A DNA stretch of 32,780 bases from Pseudomonas sp. LB-090624 (GCF_003205205.1 NZ_QJRL01000040.1:1-32780); one strand, 5' to 3'. Positions 17,555 through 25,669 are shown, counted from the stretch's first letter. Translations and numbers: made by a program. Notes: generated from the sequence alone by a model not told the origin.

Positions 17555-17578
17555 GCAGCAGCGATAAGACGCTGCTGC
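17555..17578 (-). promoter_or_regulatory. Perfect hairpin in the leader of the ProC-like operon
   Basis: GCAGCAGCG at 17555-17563 and CGCTGCTGC at 17570-17578 form a 9-bp stem with a 6-nt loop, 23 nt upstream of the ProC-like ATG. It lacks a T run, so a simple terminator is unlikely. It could be a protein-binding dyad or a leader-RNA stem. Confidence 0.4.
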
Positions 17579-17732
17579 GGATGCCCGCAGACTGGATCAA
17601 GGCAGGACAGTTACAGAACATAATCCCTAGCAAAAAAAACTGTCAATGCATATCCGATTCGAATGAAACACGCATCATTTGATATCACCCCCGTGCACAT
17701 CACACAGCGTCGCAAAAAACGGTCGCCTTCAC

Positions 17733-18665
17733 CTATACGGATTCAGCCAGACGTATATCCGAGCGGTATTGCATACACAGCGCGTGCGAGGTACTGCGTA
17801 TGCATTCCACAAGATGGTCGACAACTAACGAGGCCCCACGCTGAAGCGGGCGAACCAGGCTGATACTGAAAGGCACCGAGACCGTGAGGCGCCGGATGGT
17901 GAGGCCCTGACTGGCATAGGTATTGGCCACGAGCGGATTAATGATCGATACGCCGATACCGCTCAGCACCATCTGACAGATAGTGGCAGCATTATCCACT
18001 TCAATGATACTGCTGCGCGAAACGCCTAACTGCGCGAATACACTGTCCAGCTGGTGTCGATAAGGGTCATTCGGTGCCAAGTGAATGAAGGGGTATTGGC
18101 TTAACTGCCGAGGGTCGATGTGGGTAAACGCTGACAGTGGATGGCCCGGTGGAAGAACACAGACTTCATCCACATCCGTCAAGTGTTCAGTGGTGGTCCC
18201 CATCGGGGCACTCACGCCCTCGATCAAACCGATGTCGTACGCTTGGCTGGATATCAGCGGTTCGATATCGGGCGAGTCGTGAGTCGAGAGGCTGAGGTTG
18301 ATATCAGGGTAGATCTCCATGAACCGCGCCAGGCTGGCCGGCAAGATCGTTTGTGACAGGACAGGCAGGCTGAGGACGCTGATCTTCTCGCGCAGTCCAA
18401 GTTTTATGATTTTCGCGGCGGCACTCACTCGTGCCAGACCGTCATAGGCCTTGAGAATCTCGGAATGCAAAGCCATCCCTTGAGCCGTGGGCTTGAGGCG
18501 TCCCTTGTGGCGTTCGAACAGCATCATTCCGATACTGCTTTCAAAGTTGGAGAGCTCTCGGCTTATCGTTGGCTGGGACGTCTCCAGTAACTGCGCAGCG
18601 CCGGTGACCGTTCCAGTGATCATGATCGCCTTGAATATCTCTATGTGCCGAAATTTTAGTTGCAT
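17733..18665 (-). CDS. LysR-family regulator of the cluster
   Basis: 310 residues. The helix-turn-helix at about residues 15-45 reads Gly-Thr-Val-Thr-Gly-Ala-Ala-Gln-Leu-Leu-Glu-Thr-Ser-Gln-Pro-Thr-Ile-Ser-Arg. A typical LysR effector domain follows; the N-terminus resembles opine/amino-acid-responsive LysR proteins. The ATG at 18665 has GGGAG 5 nt upstream; the frame's longer start adds an arginine-rich tail unlike LysR proteins. It is transcribed in the same direction as the ProC-like operon and divergently from the radical SAM gene. It is thus placed to control both arms of the cluster. Confidence 0.9.
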   Translation of the reverse strand: MQLKFRHIEIFKAIMITGTVTGAAQLLETSQPTISRELSNFESSIGMMLFERHKGRLKPTAQGMALHSEILKAYDGLARVSAAAKIIKLGLREKISVLSLPVLSQTILPASLARFMEIYPDINLSLSTHDSPDIEPLISSQAYDIGLIEGVSAPMGTTTEHLTDVDEVCVLPPGHPLSAFTHIDPRQLSQYPFIHLAPNDPYRHQLDSVFAQLGVSRSSIIEVDNAATICQMVLSGIGVSIINPLVANTYASQGLTIRRLTVSVPFSISLVRPLQRGASLVVDHLVECIRSTSHALCMQYRSDIRLAESV

Positions 18666-19109
18666 CTTCACTCCCTGAATAACGCAAATCACTATGACCC
18701 AATAACCCTGCCCCTTCCCACTGCGGGTCCATCGCCGCCTACCCACGACAGCTGACTCACAACTGCCCCATCGTACCCGGCTGATCGCACGTTGCGCCAT
18801 GCCCGTGCAAGTGGTGAAGCAGCGGCCCACCCAGATGGGACCCTACGCTGCCAGCAATCCTGGCCCACGCCACGAACAACAGGCCGAGGAACACCTGCTC
18901 GTATATCAGCACTGAGCGTCAGGCTGCAGGATAATCATTCTATTGAGGTTTTCTCGCAAGTATCGCCCTGGCTCGCACCTTCAGCGTAGCCCGCGACACT
19001 TATGCCCTTCAAATCACTTACTGCAAGGAACATCAACCCCGCCGCATATAAAACCAAACCAATCCACCTTTTAAAAATACGTAAAACCATTACCGCGCAC
19101 CACTTATTA

Positions 19110-19145
19110 ATATCAACTTTTTCACAGGCAATACATTTTTGATAT
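19110..19145. promoter_or_regulatory. Candidate regulator-binding dyad
   Basis: ATATCAA at 19110-19116 and TTGATAT at 19139-19145 are perfect inverted arms, 22 nt apart, ending 3 nt before a TTGACA -35 box. The position fits an activator such as the divergent LysR protein, although the spacing is wider than a classical T-N11-A box. Confidence 0.4.
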
Positions 19146-19148
19146 AGA

Positions 19149-19178
19149 TTGACAGCTGCCTAAAAGATCATTGAGTAT
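19149..19178 (+). promoter_or_regulatory. Candidate sigma-70 promoter of the cluster
   Basis: A consensus -35 TTGACA at 19149-19154 is followed after 18 nt by GAGTAT, a weak -10 (3 of 6 matches). A weak -10 beside a good -35 is common at activated promoters. The leader to the radical SAM start would be about 75 nt. Confidence 0.4.
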
Positions 19179-19259
19179 CCCCGCCGCCGGCACTCTTTGC
19201 CGAACAATACCCAGGGACTTTGGGTTGAAATAATTCACAATGGAGGTCGCGTGCGCGCT

Positions 19260-20675
19260 ATGGCTTACAACTCGAATTTCAATGATGTTCTGAATGCGGC
19301 CATGACGCGAATGAACCATCGTTATCAAGACGTACCCGCCCACTTCTGGGTTGATCGCACGGCCTTCACACATCGCTTCGATAACTTGCGTCACATGGCA
19401 AGCCGCAGCATCAGCGCGCCGTTGTCACCCCTACAGGCGCAGCAGGCCATCGTCCAGGAACTGGCCGCTGCCAAAAATACGGCGCTTTATCTTGGCGTGC
19501 CGTGGTGCATTCAAACCTGCTCATTCTGCGACCTTGCCTACTCGCGTAGCCCACGCGTGGAAGAGAAACGCGAATACATCGAGGTCATCCTCAAGGAACT
19601 GGATATCTACAACAATGCCGGGCTAGCTTCGGTACCCGCGGGAAGTCTCTACTTCGGAGGTGGAACGCCCTCCATTCTCGACAACGACCTGCTCGCGGCT
19701 TTCGTCGATGGCGCCTTGCAACGCAGTCGACTTGCCGACAATCCGGTGATCACGCTGGAGGCGAGCCCGGCAACGCTGACCACATCGAAACTGAAACTGC
19801 TCCGCGCTCGGGTCAATCGCATCAGCCTGGGCGTGCAATCCACCGATACGGCATTGCGGCAACGGGAAGGGCGGATCCTGCCGCGAGAAAAACTTCTGGA
19901 GCGGGTGGCCACCACACTGGAGCATTTCGATCTGGTTAATACCGACGTCTTATATGGGATGCCCGGGCAATCACTTGAGTCGGTGTTTCTGACTCTGAAA
20001 GACCTGGTGAATCTGGATGTGCCCTCCATCACCTTCTATCGCAACGAACTGTTTGCCGGCACCAAGAGTTATCAACTGGCCCGCCAGCAACCTTGGGCAA
20101 CGGTCTCCGAATACAAGGCCAGGGAAATGTACTTCCTTGGCAAAACCTACCTCGAAGCATGCGGCTACCAGGAAAGCCCCTTGGGGTGGTTCGTTAAAGC
20201 CAGGAAGACAGAAGCCATCACTTCATGGGAAACGATGATCGAACGCTGGAGTACAGTCGTTCCCTATTTCGGCCTGGGCATGGGGGCCTTTTCCACAGCC
20301 GCCAGCCATTGGGTGCAAAACCATGAATCACTCAATGGCTGGATGGAGCGTGTGCGAAGCGGCCGATTACCGTTGGCCAGTGGTTCGCTGTTCGATCACA
20401 AAGAACGATTCATGGTCAAGTTCATGCGTTACATCCGGGTATTCAGCCGTGTGAAGAGAGCCCACCTGCTGGCTGAGAGTGGAGTAACGCGTCCCGCCGT
20501 AGAACAACTGCTCGATACCTGGGTCGCCATGGGCCTGGCTATCGATGATGCAGAGTGGCTGGTGTTCACCGAGGCGGGTTGTTCACTCATCCATTGGCTG
20601 ATCGATGATTTGGCCCGCGCGTTCGTCGAAGGCGCATTCAATACGGACATTAAAATTGCTGCGGTAAACATCTGA
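19260..20675 (+). CDS. HemN-like radical SAM enzyme
   Basis: 471 residues. The iron-sulfur motif Cys83-Ile-Gln-Thr-Cys87-Ser-Phe-Cys90 (CxxxCxxC) comes after Tyr-Leu-Gly-Val-Pro-Trp. HemN-family marks follow: Tyr-Phe-Gly-Gly-Gly-Thr-Pro-Ser, Leu-Glu-Ala-Ser-Pro, and Arg-Ile-Ser-Leu-Gly-Val-Gln-Ser. A C-terminal winged-helix-like part resembles HemN_C. Heme synthesis is an unlikely role in this operon. HemN-like relatives in natural-product clusters are class C radical SAM methylases or cyclopropanases using two SAM molecules, and that is the favoured reading. GGAGG lies 13 nt before the ATG and only 4 nt before an in-frame GTG at 19251, so the start could be either. It is the first gene of the plus-strand cluster. 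Confidence 0.88.
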   Translation: MAYNSNFNDVLNAAMTRMNHRYQDVPAHFWVDRTAFTHRFDNLRHMASRSISAPLSPLQAQQAIVQELAAAKNTALYLGVPWCIQTCSFCDLAYSRSPRVEEKREYIEVILKELDIYNNAGLASVPAGSLYFGGGTPSILDNDLLAAFVDGALQRSRLADNPVITLEASPATLTTSKLKLLRARVNRISLGVQSTDTALRQREGRILPREKLLERVATTLEHFDLVNTDVLYGMPGQSLESVFLTLKDLVNLDVPSITFYRNELFAGTKSYQLARQQPWATVSEYKAREMYFLGKTYLEACGYQESPLGWFVKARKTEAITSWETMIERWSTVVPYFGLGMGAFSTAASHWVQNHESLNGWMERVRSGRLPLASGSLFDHKERFMVKFMRYIRVFSRVKRAHLLAESGVTRPAVEQLLDTWVAMGLAIDDAEWLVFTEAGCSLIHWLIDDLARAFVEGAFNTDIKIAAVNI

Positions 20676-20701
20676 CAGCCTGACTGGGAGTCCTTTATCC
20701 A

Positions 20702-20941
20702 ATGACGATCATCCATGCGATCGAGAAGATACTAGCTGATCTGGTCGACACCTCGGTATTCGACCCACATGCCGACTTGTTCGAGCAGGGCATCAACTCT
20801 TTGCAGATAGCGATTCTTATTGATGAACTCAATAAGCGCTTCAATCTCTCCGCCAGCCTCGACGTCCTCACCGAAGGGGCTTCGATAACGGCCTTGGCTG
20901 CAACATTGAGCCGGAAAATCACGCTTGAGAACATCGGTTAA
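20702..20941 (+). CDS. Acyl/peptidyl carrier protein 1
   Basis: 79-residue four-helix carrier protein. The phosphopantetheine site is Glu-Gln-Gly-Ile-Asn-Ser-Leu-Gln, with Ser near residue 37; most carriers have Asp before that Ser, and here it is Asn. The second carrier of the cluster shares the Gly-Ile-Asn-Ser signature. It lies just before the halogenase, 12 bp apart. That suggests it may present the substrate to the halogenase, as stand-alone or fused carriers do for SyrB2-type enzymes. Confidence 0.9.
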   Translation: MTIIHAIEKILADLVDTSVFDPHADLFEQGINSLQIAILIDELNKRFNLSASLDVLTEGASITALAATLSRKITLENIG

Positions 20942-20953
20942 GGAGCAACCGTA

Positions 20954-21889
20954 ATGACGAATGATCTTCATCAGCCACTCACTGACGAACAAGTGGCGTT
21001 CTTTCAAAAAGAGGGCTATCTAGGGCCGTTTCCAGCCTACTCCCAGAGCGAGATCGAAGACATCTGGCGACGCGCGCGGCTGAAGACGTTCGATCACTCC
21101 CAGTCGGTGTTCGGTAAAGCCGAATCCACCAAGGATCCGATCTCCAGCTACGACCGCCACCTGGACATCGATGAGCTCGCAGATCATGTTTGCCATCCCG
21201 CCATCATCTCGAAGCTGCAACAACTGCTCGGGCGTGATGTGGCCTGTTGGCGCTCCGAGTTCTTCCCCAAGTACCCAGGCGATGAAGGGACTGACTGGCA
21301 CCAGGGCGACACGTTCGCCGGCCTCAACGGGGGCAAGGACGCATTGCGCTGGCCCGAAGAGTCGTTGCAAGGGGGAACGGTCACGGTCTGGACGGCGCTC
21401 TCGGACGTAACGCTGGACATGGGGCCGATGGGCATCATCCCCGGCACTCAGCACGCGCGGTTCTACGACGAATCAAAGGCGGCCGCCTACTCCCAGGACA
21501 AGCACGGGCTGGTCAAGAATGGCGTGGCGCGCGGCTTCTATGGCTATGACTATCGCGATTTGCAGGTAGACCCGGACTGGGCGCCAGATGAATCGAAGGC
21601 CATCTACTTCACCATGAAGAAGGGTGAATTCATCATTTTCTGGTCCACCCTCCTCCATGGTTCGCTTCCTCATCTGGGAGAGACGACCACGCCGCGCCTG
21701 GGCTACGTTTCGCGCTACGTGCCCACCTCCGTGAGGGTCTACCCGGATGCAGACACCCTGACCGAGTTCGGCCGAACGGTGAGCCTTGAACAATACGGCA
21801 CCGTCATCGTTGGCGGGGAAGACGCATTCGGACACAACCGCGTGCGCTCGCAAACCACTCGTGGCAAGGCGTTTAACCGAATTCCGTAA
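20954..21889 (+). CDS. SyrB2-like Fe(II)/2-oxoglutarate halogenase
   Basis: 311 residues, almost the length of SyrB2 (310), the syringomycin threonine chlorinase. Residues fall at the SyrB2 numbers: His116 and His235 bind iron, Arg254 holds 2-oxoglutarate, and position 118 is Gly. In hydroxylases that position is an Asp or Glu iron ligand; in halogenases it is Ala or Gly, leaving room for chloride. The context is Asp-Trp-His-Gln-Gly-Asp-Thr-Phe, encoded CAC CAG GGC from 21299. From about 190 on (Gly-Phe-Tyr-Gly-Tyr-Asp-Tyr-Arg, Ile-Ile-Phe-Trp-Ser-Thr, Ser-Arg-Tyr-Val-Pro, Thr-Thr-Arg-Gly-Lys) the match to SyrB2 as I remember it is close. SyrB2-type enzymes chlorinate unactivated carbons of carrier-bound aminoacyl groups, and this cluster supplies the adenylation domain and carriers. 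Which carbon and which amino acid are unknown. Confidence 0.93.
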   Translation: MTNDLHQPLTDEQVAFFQKEGYLGPFPAYSQSEIEDIWRRARLKTFDHSQSVFGKAESTKDPISSYDRHLDIDELADHVCHPAIISKLQQLLGRDVACWRSEFFPKYPGDEGTDWHQGDTFAGLNGGKDALRWPEESLQGGTVTVWTALSDVTLDMGPMGIIPGTQHARFYDESKAAAYSQDKHGLVKNGVARGFYGYDYRDLQVDPDWAPDESKAIYFTMKKGEFIIFWSTLLHGSLPHLGETTTPRLGYVSRYVPTSVRVYPDADTLTEFGRTVSLEQYGTVIVGGEDAFGHNRVRSQTTRGKAFNRIP

Positions 21890-21945
21890 CGCTCTGGCCC
21901 CCGAATCGATTGCGCGCCCTCCCGTCAGTTAAAGGAAGATCATCA

Positions 21946-23094
21946 ATGGCTAACAGCATTCCCTCCGGGGGCAACGCATTTGCGTTGCCCTTCGCCGGCT
22001 CTCGTCATCAATTCATCAGTGCCACGTGTACGCCTGACACATTCAGCGACTGCCTGTTGCAATCATTGCCGCCATCCAGCAACGCACAGGCACCACTTGG
22101 CGTGCTGCGTCTTGTCGTGGCAGTGAGCAACCAGAAACAGATCGGCACCGTTCTGGAGCAACTGAAGGATTTCCAGGCACTGCTTTCACGGGCTGAGGTA
22201 GTCGTTCAGCCGCCTTTCTCGGGGCAAATTCAAATCAGTGCCTGGCTGGTAGACACAGCTGCCATTGCCGATGCACCAGCCGTGATCGGCTCGCCCGCGG
22301 CGTTACAATGGCTGTTCTCGGCCAGCAACGCGCATGCGCTCGACGATACGCAAGTTTCCCCGGCATTCAGCCGACAATTCTACGACGGCCTGGAATCCGC
22401 TCATGCCCAGGGGCACATGCCGGATGACCTGCTCCGCACCTGGATCTACATTGGCGGCATCACTCAAGGTCCTCACGATGAAACCCGCTATCAACGGGTC
22501 AATGCGGCCCGACAGGATGCTTTCCGAGAAGTCTCGATCGGTATGGGGGCACTGTGCTCGCCATTTCCGGCAAGTACCGGGATAGGTACGCACGGCTCTT
22601 CACTCACGCTCGGGATGCTCTCGTGCAAGATTCGCTCGGGCATGCGAGTGGTCGCACTGGAGAACCGACGCCAGACGAGCGCGTTCCAGTACCCTAAAGA
22701 GGAGAGCCTGATCGCGCCCTTGTTCTCCCGGGCGGTAGCAATCCTCGGCGACGCACAGGCGATGGTGTTCGTGTCTGGAACGGCCAGTATCATCGGTGCA
22801 AAGAGCGTCCATGTCGGGAATATCGAGCAGCAAACCAGACAGACACTTGAAAACATAAACAACTTGCTCAGCGCCAGGCTGCTCTCGGATTACGACTGCT
22901 ATCCCGCGACATCAGGGCTTGAAAGCATTGTCAGCTACACGGTGTACATCAAACGCCGCGAAGACATCACGGTGGTGCGCGCGGTATGCGCAGCGCTTCT
23001 CCCGGAACGAGCGGTGGCGACGTTCGTCCAAGCCGATGTCTGCCGAACCGAGTTGCTGGTGGAAATCGAAGCTGTTGCCGTTATGCCGGAGTAA
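21946..23094 (+). CDS. Chorismatase-family enzyme (FkbO/Hyg5/XanB2-like)
   Basis: 382 residues of the chorismatase family, often auto-named pteridine-dependent deoxygenase. Members hydrolyse chorismate to pyruvate plus a dihydroxycyclohexadienoate or a 3- or 4-hydroxybenzoate. Family stretches: Arg-Thr-Trp-Ile-Tyr-Ile-Gly-Gly-Ile (164-172), Ala-Ser-Thr-Gly-Ile-Gly (209-214), Leu-Glu-Asn-Arg-Arg-Gln-Thr-Ser-Ala-Phe (238-247), and Phe-Val-Ser-Gly-Thr-Ala-Ser-Ile (275-282). The C-terminal stretch Cys366-Arg-Thr-Glu-Leu-Leu-Val-Glu373 has the seven-residue Cys-to-Glu spacing I recall for Hyg5-type 3-hydroxybenzoate formers. That subtype call is tentative. The ATG at 21946 has GGAAG upstream and replaces a longer frame. 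It implies a chorismate-derived ring in the product. Confidence 0.85.
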   Translation: MANSIPSGGNAFALPFAGSRHQFISATCTPDTFSDCLLQSLPPSSNAQAPLGVLRLVVAVSNQKQIGTVLEQLKDFQALLSRAEVVVQPPFSGQIQISAWLVDTAAIADAPAVIGSPAALQWLFSASNAHALDDTQVSPAFSRQFYDGLESAHAQGHMPDDLLRTWIYIGGITQGPHDETRYQRVNAARQDAFREVSIGMGALCSPFPASTGIGTHGSSLTLGMLSCKIRSGMRVVALENRRQTSAFQYPKEESLIAPLFSRAVAILGDAQAMVFVSGTASIIGAKSVHVGNIEQQTRQTLENINNLLSARLLSDYDCYPATSGLESIVSYTVYIKRREDITVVRAVCAALLPERAVATFVQADVCRTELLVEIEAVAVMPE

Positions 23095-23099
23095 GCATC

Positions 23100-24440
23100 A
23101 TGCCGATCACTGACAGCGCTCAATTCGACGAAAAACCCTTTCCCTCCCACTGGCATCTGCCGGAGGACTTGACGGGCCGCATCTTCATCGGTGGCCTCTG
23201 GGAAAATCGAGAGTGCTACTACCTCATCGACTTTGCCCAAAAGTCGATCAAGAGCTGCGCCGTACAGGTCGATAGCTATGTTTCGGCATTGTCCGGATAC
23301 ATAGAAAAGCACCTCGCCCCGGACCAGTACCCTTACGCCTGTGGCTCCAGCAAGGCTGTCGCCTATTGTTTCGTACAACCGCATGAAGCACTCGAACTGA
23401 GTGACGGCCGCGTTGTAGTTGGCATGCACAACTGTAGCTATGCGCGAGAAATCGATTTTTCCCAGCACCACGTCGGCCATGTATCGGAACACAATGATTT
23501 CATACCGCGCATGATGTCCGCACAAAACTCACTTGATCGCGACACAGGCGAATACCTGTACACGATGACGGATATGCAGCAGCGCTTGCGGGCCTATGGC
23601 ACGGGGCCGCAGGAGTTGGATAGCGAGCTGTACGCGCTGGATACAGGCTGGAAAAGCCCACGCAAGCTGGCTTCGCTGCGTACCCTTGAAGCACTGCACG
23701 AAGTCAAGCAGAGCCCGGACCCACGTTATCTGGTACTGACTGAATTCTGCCTGGCCGCCAATGTCCGTCCGCCTTCTCCAGAAGGGGACCCTTTTGCCAA
23801 CCCAGCGCAGTGGCGGGCCTATCAGGCGGGAGGCCTGCAGGCTAACCGAATCTACCTAGTGGACAAGTCGACCGGGCAGTCCTGCGCACAGATCGTTCCT
23901 GCGGGCACTCCCGGGCATATCGAGTTCTCACGCAGCGACCCTGCGCGGTTCTACCTGTCCTGTCACAACCTATCCAAAGCCCACGGCAAATTGATATTGC
24001 ACGGTGAGGCGACGTTGCAAGCAGGCACTGTTCGGGAGGGCGTGCTCAGCCTGGGAGACCACTATCAACCTGAGGCGTTGTATCGCCTGACATCCCATAA
24101 GTTGTTCAGTTATCAGGGCGAACACTACATCGTGCTCAGCGCCTACCCCAACCGGTTCCACATCGTCAGGGAGTCTTCGCTGCAGTGCATCAGGGACGAG
24201 CAACTCTTCGCACATGAGTCCATCGCGACTCAGGGGCTGCACTTCTGCACCCTGTTGGGTCACATGCCTCTCTGGATAGAGACTTCCGATAACGGCCGCT
24301 ACGTGTTGCTGGTATCCAATGAACTCATCTACGTCTACGACATGCAGCATCGCAGCCTGCGCCATGTGCGCGGTTACAGCCATCACGGGGGGTTCTCAGG
24401 CACTGCACACCTGACCAACTTCAACGATGAGCACTATTGA
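23100..24440 (+). CDS. Unrecognised cluster protein, possibly beta-propeller
   Basis: 446 residues; I do not recognise the family. No signal peptide or membrane helix is seen. The sequence is rich in short beta-like segments ending in Gly/Asn/Asp turns (for example His-Ile-Glu-Phe-Ser-Arg-Ser-Asp-Pro-Ala-Arg-Phe-Tyr-Leu-Ser), as in beta-propellers. Histidine clusters appear at His-Asn-Asp near 135, His-Ile-Glu-Phe and Cys-His-Asn near 275-295, and Leu-His-Phe-Cys near 380, with a His-His-Gly-Gly near the end. Several could bind metal. The ATG at 23100 follows the chorismatase stop by 5 nt, and the gene ends just before the aminotransferase, so it is firmly within the operon. An enzymatic role is likely but unassigned. 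Confidence 0.8.
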   Translation: MPITDSAQFDEKPFPSHWHLPEDLTGRIFIGGLWENRECYYLIDFAQKSIKSCAVQVDSYVSALSGYIEKHLAPDQYPYACGSSKAVAYCFVQPHEALELSDGRVVVGMHNCSYAREIDFSQHHVGHVSEHNDFIPRMMSAQNSLDRDTGEYLYTMTDMQQRLRAYGTGPQELDSELYALDTGWKSPRKLASLRTLEALHEVKQSPDPRYLVLTEFCLAANVRPPSPEGDPFANPAQWRAYQAGGLQANRIYLVDKSTGQSCAQIVPAGTPGHIEFSRSDPARFYLSCHNLSKAHGKLILHGEATLQAGTVREGVLSLGDHYQPEALYRLTSHKLFSYQGEHYIVLSAYPNRFHIVRESSLQCIRDEQLFAHESIATQGLHFCTLLGHMPLWIETSDNGRYVLLVSNELIYVYDMQHRSLRHVRGYSHHGGFSGTAHLTNFNDEHY

Positions 24441-24460
24441 CCCTTCGAGCGAGCGCGACC

Positions 24461-25669
24461 ATGCAAGCGACTGTCTTCAACACTTTCTTTCGCGAGACCA
24501 GTCTGGCCCCGGACAGCGATGACTTTTTCAAGTGGGTCCGCACGCTGAAGTCCTCCACAGCGGGACAACCACTGCTGGACTTCGGCGTGGCAGATGCCTT
24601 CATCCCCCCGGCCGACGAACTGTCCCAGGCGCTGAGCTCACTGGCCACGCGGCGTGAGCTGCATGGCTATGTCTATCATCATTCGGCGTACGAGGCCGCC
24701 TGCCTGCGCCATGCCACCCAAGGCATGGACGCGCCGCCTGCACTGGCTGTTCTACCCACCAGCGGCGCCAAGTCGGCGCTCAACCTGTTATGCCTGGCCC
24801 TGATAGATACAGGGGATGTCATTCTCGCCACGACGCCGGCCTACCCGATCTTTTCTACCATTGCCCGGCGCATGGGTGCGACCGTGGTACATCTGCCATT
24901 GCTGGAGGAAAACGATTTCCTTCCGGATCTGCATCAGTTATCACCCGAGGTCCTCGCCCGTGCCAAGTTGCTGATCGTCAACTACCCCAACAACCCGACG
25001 GGCAAAGTGGCTTCTCAACAGGAATGCGATCGGCTGCTGGCAATCTGCAGGGACCACGACATTCTGCTGATCAACGATGCCGCCTATTCTGATCTGCTAC
25101 CGGCCGAGCGCCCCCGTGGACGGTTCCTCTACTCCGAGGGCGCCTCGAGCCATTGCATTGAAGTGCACTCGTTTTCCAAGTCATTGCAGATTCCCGGCTG
25201 GCGCCTTGGCTTTATCCTTGCCGCACCCGCAATCATCGAAGCGCTTGGCAAGCTCAGCCTGCTGCATGAAAGTGGGCAGCCGCGTATTTTACTCGATGCC
25301 GTGACCTGCATTCTCGACGACCGGGGCTTCGCCGAACGCCTTTGCCAGTGCATAGCTCAGCGACGTGCGGTAATGGTCGATATTCTCCAGGCACATGGCC
25401 TGGAGGTGTTAAACGCTGACGGCGCATTCTTTGTTTACGTGCGATGTCCTGCGGCTGTGAGCAACGGCAGGACATTCGCCACTGCCAGGGACTTTTCGCA
25501 ATACCTGGCCACTGAGCTGGGTATCCTGACGATCCCCTATCAGGTGGCCGGGCGTCATCAGGTACGCTTTTCCGTGGCGTTCTGCGGCGAAGCCGAAACC
25601 GTGTTCAACCGTTTGCGTCAGCAACTGTCCAACGTACAGTTCAGCCTTGCCGAGAGGGTATCGGCATGA
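24461..25669 (+). CDS. PLP-dependent class I/II aminotransferase
   Basis: 402-residue fold-type I enzyme. The catalytic Lys240 is in Ser-Phe-Ser-Lys-Ser-Leu-Gln-Ile-Pro-Gly-Trp-Arg-Leu-Gly. Asn-Tyr-Pro-Asn-Asn-Pro-Thr-Gly at 174-181 and Ile-Asn-Asp-Ala-Ala-Tyr at 204-209 bind the cofactor, and Arg248 follows. Length and motif order are normal for aspartate-aminotransferase-like enzymes. The ATG at 24461 is preferred; a TTG at 24437 overlapping the previous stop is possible. It overlaps the KAS III-like gene by 4 nt (ATGA). It could make the amino acid building block from a keto acid, or transaminate a later intermediate. Confidence 0.92.
   Translation: MQATVFNTFFRETSLAPDSDDFFKWVRTLKSSTAGQPLLDFGVADAFIPPADELSQALSSLATRRELHGYVYHHSAYEAACLRHATQGMDAPPALAVLPTSGAKSALNLLCLALIDTGDVILATTPAYPIFSTIARRMGATVVHLPLLEENDFLPDLHQLSPEVLARAKLLIVNYPNNPTGKVASQQECDRLLAICRDHDILLINDAAYSDLLPAERPRGRFLYSEGASSHCIEVHSFSKSLQIPGWRLGFILAAPAIIEALGKLSLLHESGQPRILLDAVTCILDDRGFAERLCQCIAQRRAVMVDILQAHGLEVLNADGAFFVYVRCPAAVSNGRTFATARDFSQYLATELGILTIPYQVAGRHQVRFSVAFCGEAETVFNRLRQQLSNVQFSLAERVSA

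Larger units (their letters stand above)
18666..19259. other. Divergent control region of the biosynthetic cluster
   Basis: About 590 bp without a convincing gene separate the LysR gene (minus) from the radical SAM gene (plus). The right part (about 19010-19180) is clearly AT-richer than its surroundings and holds the candidate operator and promoter listed separately. The left part shows nothing recognisable. Confidence 0.5.

Noticed and set aside
18666..19108. Short plus-strand frames in the cluster control region
   Set aside because: No start signals, low-quality composition, and the stretch is better explained as regulatory DNA.
19260..20675. Coproporphyrinogen III dehydrogenase (hemN)
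   Set aside because: Only the family motifs fit. The operon context is secondary metabolism and the protein has its own N-terminal region, so a heme role is unlikely.
20954..21889. Calling the enzyme a generic phytanoyl-CoA dioxygenase-like hydroxylase
   Set aside because: The iron ligand position 118 is Gly, and the length and residue numbering follow SyrB2, so halogenase is the better call.
23100..24440. Carotenoid cleavage oxygenase
   Set aside because: Propeller-like features tempted this, but I could not place the four conserved iron-binding His of that family with confidence.
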